Source of the DNA: Prevotellaceae bacterium UBA2852
Lineage (GTDB): Bacteria; Bacteroidota; Bacteroidia; Bacteroidales; Bacteroidaceae
DNA: 9,517 bases
Direction: 5' to 3'
Assembly (NCBI GenBank): GCA_002350855.1
Contig: DEFM01000014.1
Span: forward strand, 13,993-23,509
A program made the position numbers and the translations under genes. The notes beneath the pieces are model-generated. The model was not told the origin of the DNA. It was given only the letters and a program-made list of their open reading frames with translations, and searched no databases. Position 1 is the first letter of the stretch; each line of letters opens with the position of its first letter. Positions 7,077 through 9,517 of the stretch are shown piece after piece.

Positions 7077-7586
7077 TTACTGATTCTTATGCATATTCTT
7101 CCAACGGCGCCAGTAGTTCATGGGTTGGTTGCCGTTGTTCATCTGATGTGGAGGAGAGAAACGGCGCAAGGAATACATGTTGAACTTGTACAGTGCTACA
7201 CGAACCTTGTGAATTTTCTTCCAGGAGAGAACACTGTGGAATTTGGTATAGTACTGAAGTTCTATTTCCTTGTTCTCCTTGTCAAGGGCGATGCTTTGGC
7301 TTACTGCGCGTTCGTAGTCAGCTTCCGATGATTTGTCATTGCATTGCATCATAAGCTCACGAGACTTGTCGTTGTTCTTACGCTGCTTCTCCAACATCTC
7401 GTGAAGTATGGGAAAGAATTTCTTGGCTTCTTCTTCCGAGAGACATGCGTCCTTGGTTATGAAACATTCCATCTCCGCTTTGTATTGCTCCGGAGAGAAA
7501 GGTTTGCGCATCTGCGTCTTCTTTTCCTGTGCCACACTGCTGATGCTTATCAGTGTCAGCATGACAATTAATATATTCCTTTTCAT
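7077..7586 (-). CDS. Periplasmic Spy/CpxP-like helical protein of a sigma-factor operon
   Basis: This 169-residue protein begins with a clear signal peptide (1-19, ending SVA before Gln20), so the mature protein should be periplasmic. The rest is charged and helical, with a characteristic LSEEEAKKFFPILHEMLEKQ segment at ~49-68 and a basic C-terminus rich in Arg, Trp, Asn and Met. Small helical proteins of this type commonly lie behind ECF sigma factors in Bacteroidetes. They resemble the Spy/CpxP/heavy-metal-sensor group in layout, and some databases call them sensors of ECF-type sigma factors. It is the last gene of the - strand operon. A role in sensing envelope or protein-folding stress is inferred from family resemblance and position; the ligand is unknown. 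Cys41, Cys48 and Cys82 are present. The family call is by eye. Confidence 0.65.
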   Translation of the reverse strand: MKRNILIVMLTLISISSVAQEKKTQMRKPFSPEQYKAEMECFITKDACLSEEEAKKFFPILHEMLEKQRKNNDKSRELMMQCNDKSSEADYERAVSQSIALDKENKEIELQYYTKFHSVLSWKKIHKVRVALYKFNMYSLRRFSPPHQMNNGNQPMNYWRRWKNMHKNQ

Positions 7587-7601
7587 AATATAAATAATTA
7601 T

Positions 7602-7687
7602 TAGCTCCCCCTAACTCCCCCAAGGGGGGATGATTTCCATCCGGTTGGTAAGTTCTCCACCCTTTGGGGAAGTTAGAGGTGGCTCTA
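7602..7687. repeat. GC-rich imperfect inverted repeat (REP/BIME-like) inside the sigma operon
   Basis: The left arm (7602-7630) resembles the reverse complement of the right arm (7656-7687). Both read roughly TAG-CTC-CCCCTAACT-CCCCAAGGG-GGA with several differences. Each arm also contains its own small palindrome, CCCCCAAGGGGG on the left and a CCACCCTTTGGGG core on the right. The 25 bases between are unremarkable. The repeat is much richer in G and C than the flanks. It lies entirely between the anti-sigma-like stop codon and the Spy-like start codon, so it would be transcribed with the operon. The layout resembles dispersed extragenic palindromes. Only one clear copy is in the window. Confidence 0.65.
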
Positions 7688-7689
7688 TT

Positions 7690-8043
7690 TTAATATCCTC
7701 CTTCCAAGTAGCAGTATATTTCTGCGTTGTCTACCATTGTGTAGTTGAGGGCGTCTTCATCGTATTCGTATGAATCGTAATCCTCGCTGGTTATACTTGC
7801 CATAGGCAATTGCTCCTGCTCAGTCAGTCCCTTGTCGGTGCTGATAGCGGTGATATAGACAACTGCGGCTAAACATGCAGCGGCAGCAAGTGAAGCAAAT
7901 AGATAGAGTCGGCTGGTGTGCTTCTTCTTCACAGGTGCAGCCTCAGGTATCTGAGCCATGATCCTGTCGGTAAGGTTGTCAAAGTACCCCTCTGGTACTG
8001 TGAAAGGGTTCTGACGCTTATGGGTTTCCAGATTGAACTGCAT
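7690..8043 (-). CDS. Single-span membrane protein, probable anti-sigma factor
   Basis: This 117-residue protein has an N-terminal segment with NPFTVPEGYFDNLTDRI (12-28), a motif typical of small Bacteroidetes proteins encoded next to ECF sigma factors. A transmembrane helix follows at about 46-67 (LYLFASLAAAACLAAVVYI), preceded by Lys/His/Arg that would stay inside. An acidic C-terminal part of ~50 residues would face the periplasm. Topology, size and place between an ECF sigma gene and a periplasmic sensor-like gene fit an anti-sigma factor holding the sigma at the inner membrane. No ZAS zinc motif (HxxxCxxC) is present, so it is not the classical zinc-binding type. The function is inferred. 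It starts 49 bases after the sigma stop codon. Confidence 0.65.
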   Translation of the reverse strand: MQFNLETHKRQNPFTVPEGYFDNLTDRIMAQIPEAAPVKKKHTSRLYLFASLAAAACLAAVVYITAISTDKGLTEQEQLPMASITSEDYDSYEYDEDALNYTMVDNAEIYCYLEGGY

Positions 8044-8092
8044 ATCTTTATAGTTATTGTTTAATGTTATGACTTGTTATGTTTGTAATGGT

Positions 8093-8665
8093 TTAATCGT
8101 GACTATTAAAATAATCTTCAATCTTTTTCACTGCTATGTGATATGAGGCTTTCAGTGCACCAACAGTAGTGGAGGTGATAGCTGCAATATCTTCATAGCG
8201 CATTTCCTGGTAATACTTCATTATGAATACCGCCCGTTGTTTTTCCGGCAGTGAAGCTATTGCTGCTTGCAGCTGGGCTTCAGTTGCGTCGCCGTCGAAA
8301 TAGGGATCGCTTTGCAGGGTATTTGCAAGGGTAAGGGCAGAGTCGTCATCGTCTGTGGCGTTTAGGCTCTCGTCAAGTGAGACGGTGCTTCGCTGGTTGT
8401 TGATAAACGTGATAGTCTCGTTGTAGGCGATGCGATGGAGCCATGTGGCGAGTTTGCTGTCACCACGAAACGACTGGATGTTACTCCAAGCCTTGATGAA
8501 AGTGTTTTGGAGGATGTCATCCGCATCGTCATGGCTTTGCACCATACGTCTTATCTGCCAATATAGAGTCTGTCCGTAAGCGTCCACTATTTGTGTGAAG
8601 GCGGCTCTGACAGTATCAGGATTGTGTATTTGCTTGATTATATGTTGTTCGTCAAGTTGCTTCAT
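8093..8665 (-). CDS. ECF-type RNA polymerase sigma factor
   Basis: This 190-residue group 4 sigma factor directs RNA polymerase to a specific set of promoters. Region 2 spans ~24-90, with DDADDILQNTFIKAW (46-60) and FRGDSKLATWLHRIAYN (66-82) as the core-binding and -10-recognition blocks. After an acidic linker (~96-128, including four consecutive Asp at 105-108) comes region 4 (~131-186). It starts LPEKQRAVFIMKYYQEM and ends with a helix-turn-helix, YEDIAAITSTTVGALKASYH, that would contact the -35 element. Length is typical for the class. It is the first gene of the three-gene - strand operon with the anti-sigma-like and Spy-like genes. No housekeeping TAnnTTTG box is visible between the start codon and the hairpin at 8711-8738, which would fit a promoter read by an alternative sigma, possibly itself. 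Confidence 0.93.
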   Translation of the reverse strand: MKQLDEQHIIKQIHNPDTVRAAFTQIVDAYGQTLYWQIRRMVQSHDDADDILQNTFIKAWSNIQSFRGDSKLATWLHRIAYNETITFINNQRSTVSLDESLNATDDDDSALTLANTLQSDPYFDGDATEAQLQAAIASLPEKQRAVFIMKYYQEMRYEDIAAITSTTVGALKASYHIAVKKIEDYFNSHD

Positions 8666-8710
8666 TTATGCTTTGACTCTGTTCGCGTCAATTAGTTTAA
8701 TTGGATATGA

Positions 8711-8738
8711 AAAAAGGTGACAATTGTGTCACCTTTTT
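8711..8738. terminator. Symmetric hairpin terminator upstream of the sigma operon
   Basis: AAAAAGGTGACA (8711-8722) and TGTCACCTTTTT (8727-8738) pair perfectly over 12 bp around a four-base ATTG loop. On the - strand the stem is followed by T residues, so it can end the transcript of the 8858-9187 gene before the sigma gene. Its symmetry means it could also stop + strand transcription. Confidence 0.75.
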
Positions 8739-8745
8739 GTTATAG

Positions 8746-8780
8746 ACCCCCTCCCGTGCCTCCCCCTGTGTATGGAGAGG
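8746..8780. repeat. C-rich stretch with weak hairpin, possible degenerate extragenic repeat
   Basis: A pyrimidine-rich tract runs into CCTCCCC and, after a GTGTAT-type loop, GGAGAGG, forming a hairpin of about six pairs with one mismatch. Its base composition differs sharply from the AT-rich surroundings and recalls the C-rich repeat at 7602-7687, but alignment between the two is poor. Apart from this and the hairpin at 8711-8738, nothing else is seen between 8666 and 8857. Confidence 0.3.
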
Positions 8781-8857
8781 AGTATTTTCCTACTGCGGCT
8801 TATAGGGATTAAGAGTTAAATTTCAAGAGAATAATGAATTCTTCATTCTTCGCTTTT

Positions 8858-9187
8858 TTATCTCAGATAAACTTTTCTTGCAACCTTGCCAACCTTAACG
8901 ATGTAGCAGCCTTTTGCGAATTGGTTGAGGTCAATGGCTTTGTTGTTGCTATCAATGCGGTAGGTGACCACTTTCACTCCTGCCATGTTGTAGATTTCCA
9001 CAACCTTGTTTTCTGCATTCTTGATGTGAAGTGTAGCATTGTTCAAGCTGATTGCTACCTCTTCAAACTCCTGCTGTGGCTGCTGCTCAATTGTGGTAGC
9101 ATTGCGCTGCACATCCTGAGCATTGACTCCCTGTACTCCAGCAAAGAGGAACAAAGCAATGATATATGTAAGTATACGTTTAGTCAT
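8858..9187 (-). CDS. Small secreted protein consisting mainly of a T9SS type A sorting domain
   Basis: The 109-residue product has a signal peptide (1-23, cleavage after VNA) and a short Gln/Glu-rich linker (24-45). Residues ~46-109 look like a complete type IX secretion C-terminal sorting domain: a beta-rich VVEIYNMAGVKVVTYRI stretch, then IDLNQFAKGCYIVKVG, ending in Lys-Val-Tyr-Leu-Arg. In ordinary T9SS cargo this domain follows a large enzyme or adhesin and is removed on export. Here there is no cargo, so the gene is either a naturally small surface protein or the remnant of a larger one. The start fits: signal peptide and promoter are both in place, which argues for an intact gene. The stop codon lies 193 bases before the sigma operon, with a terminator in between, so it is a separate transcription unit. 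The role is unknown. Confidence 0.75.
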   Translation of the reverse strand: MTKRILTYIIALFLFAGVQGVNAQDVQRNATTIEQQPQQEFEEVAISLNNATLHIKNAENKVVEIYNMAGVKVVTYRIDSNNKAIDLNQFAKGCYIVKVGKVARKVYLR

Positions 9188-9272
9188 ACGCGTAATAATT
9201 TATGTGTTCTATAATCCTGTTTCCGGTCCAGTGCATTATATTTTTAATCCACACTATACACCTTTCCAACTG

Positions 9273-9303
9273 CAAAATTATATTTTGTAATTTAAAGTGC
9301 AAA
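9273..9303 (-). promoter_or_regulatory. Consensus Bacteroidetes promoter for the sorting-domain protein
   Basis: Read on the - strand, TTTG (9303-9300) is followed after 19 bases by TAATTTTG (9280-9273). Both boxes match the Bacteroidetes TTTG/TAnnTTTG consensus exactly at the preferred spacing. The predicted transcription start is near 9266, giving a leader of about 79 bases before the ATG at 9187. This is the cleanest promoter in the window. Confidence 0.75.
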
Positions 9304-9334
9304 ATTTTTCTGCTTTTTTTTTACTATTTTGCAC
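9298..9334. repeat. Inverted repeat overlapping the upstream promoter box
   Basis: GTGCAAAAT (9298-9306) and ATTTTGCAC (9326-9334) are perfect 9-bp inverted repeats 19 bases apart. The first covers the TTTG box of the - strand promoter. A third, related GCAAAAT occurs at 9272-9278 over the -7 element. The sequence is AT-rich, so repeated occurrence may partly be chance. The spacing would suit a protein bound on one face of the DNA. Confidence 0.35.
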
Positions 9335-9517
9335 AATTTTTCTCATTTTACTGCGTTGACAGGGGCTTTCCGCCCCTTTTTCCTCCCCTCAATCATGCCT
9401 TTTTTCTTTCCACACACTTCCCTCAGTACTATGATTTAAACGATTTTTTAAACCAAAACCGAGAAAAACCCCTGCCGATGGTATTAGTCTTATTAGACTT
9501 TTGAAGTACTTTTAATT
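9304..9517. other. Non-coding AT-rich right end of the window
   Basis: This stretch holds no convincing gene on either strand. It contains runs of T and A, the hairpin at 9361-9381, and a small AGTCT/AGACT inverted repeat (9486-9499). It is probably the intergenic region upstream of the sorting-domain gene, extending to a neighbour outside the window. Confidence 0.6.
9361..9381 (+). terminator. Terminator-like hairpin in the right intergenic region
   Basis: AGGGGC (9361-9366) pairs with GCCCCT (9372-9377) around a five-base loop and is followed by T residues to 9381. The T-run suits + strand transcription only, yet no + strand gene is recognised before it within the last two kilobases. It may end a short + strand RNA, or be a structural element of another kind. 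Confidence 0.45.

Noticed and set aside
9202..9504. 100-codon + strand open frame rich in Phe, Leu and Ile
   Set aside because: It arises from T-rich non-coding DNA, crosses a perfect - strand promoter and a hairpin, and has no plausible domain or membrane protein layout.
1..9517. CRISPR array, tRNA or rRNA genes
   Set aside because: No regularly spaced repeats, cloverleaf-like segments or rRNA-like sequence were seen in the intergenic regions.

Overview
The window looks like a chromosomal segment of a Bacteroidales bacterium, most likely a Prevotella/Segatella-type member of the Prevotellaceae. Four things point that way: ribosomal protein S16 with a long Ala/Lys/Glu-rich tail, Bacteroidetes-type promoters (TAnnTTTG, with a TTTG-like box about 20 bases upstream), AT-rich leaders without clear Shine-Dalgarno sites, and a protein ending in a type IX secretion (T9SS) sorting domain. 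The genus is inferred from overall character, not from a database match.

Left half (1-4276, + strand): a housekeeping block. rpsP (S16) has a consensus-like promoter, a 16-bp perfect palindrome in the promoter spacer and a structured leader, and it ends in a strong intrinsic terminator. glnS (glutaminyl-tRNA synthetase) follows from its own promoter, and 49 bases later comes a TPR-repeat protein, probably in the same transcript and probably starting at TTG.

Middle (4277-7076): a 200-bp MITE-like element with 24-bp terminal inverted repeats sits between the TPR gene and a secreted family 2 glycoside hydrolase (probable beta-galactosidase). The right end of a second copy forms the first 23 bases of the window, so the element is dispersed. 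It ends 17 bases before the hydrolase start codon. No susC/susD-like genes accompany the hydrolase. A bidirectional terminator separates it from the convergent block on its right.

Right half (7077-9517, - strand): read right to left, an ECF sigma factor, a small single-membrane-span protein in the anti-sigma position, and a periplasmic Spy/CpxP-like helical protein. Together they look like an envelope-stress or periplasm-sensing regulatory operon. An 86-bp GC-rich inverted repeat lies between the second and third genes. Upstream is a 109-residue secreted protein that is little more than a signal peptide and a T9SS sorting domain, driven by a textbook Bacteroidetes promoter. The last ~215 bases hold no convincing gene, only a hairpin/terminator-like structure and AT-rich inverted repeats.

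Most genes are ordinary core genes. The points most worth following up are the MITE-like element and its effect on the hydrolase, the sigma/anti-sigma/Spy-like operon with its internal repeat, the stand-alone sorting-domain protein, and the rpsP control region.
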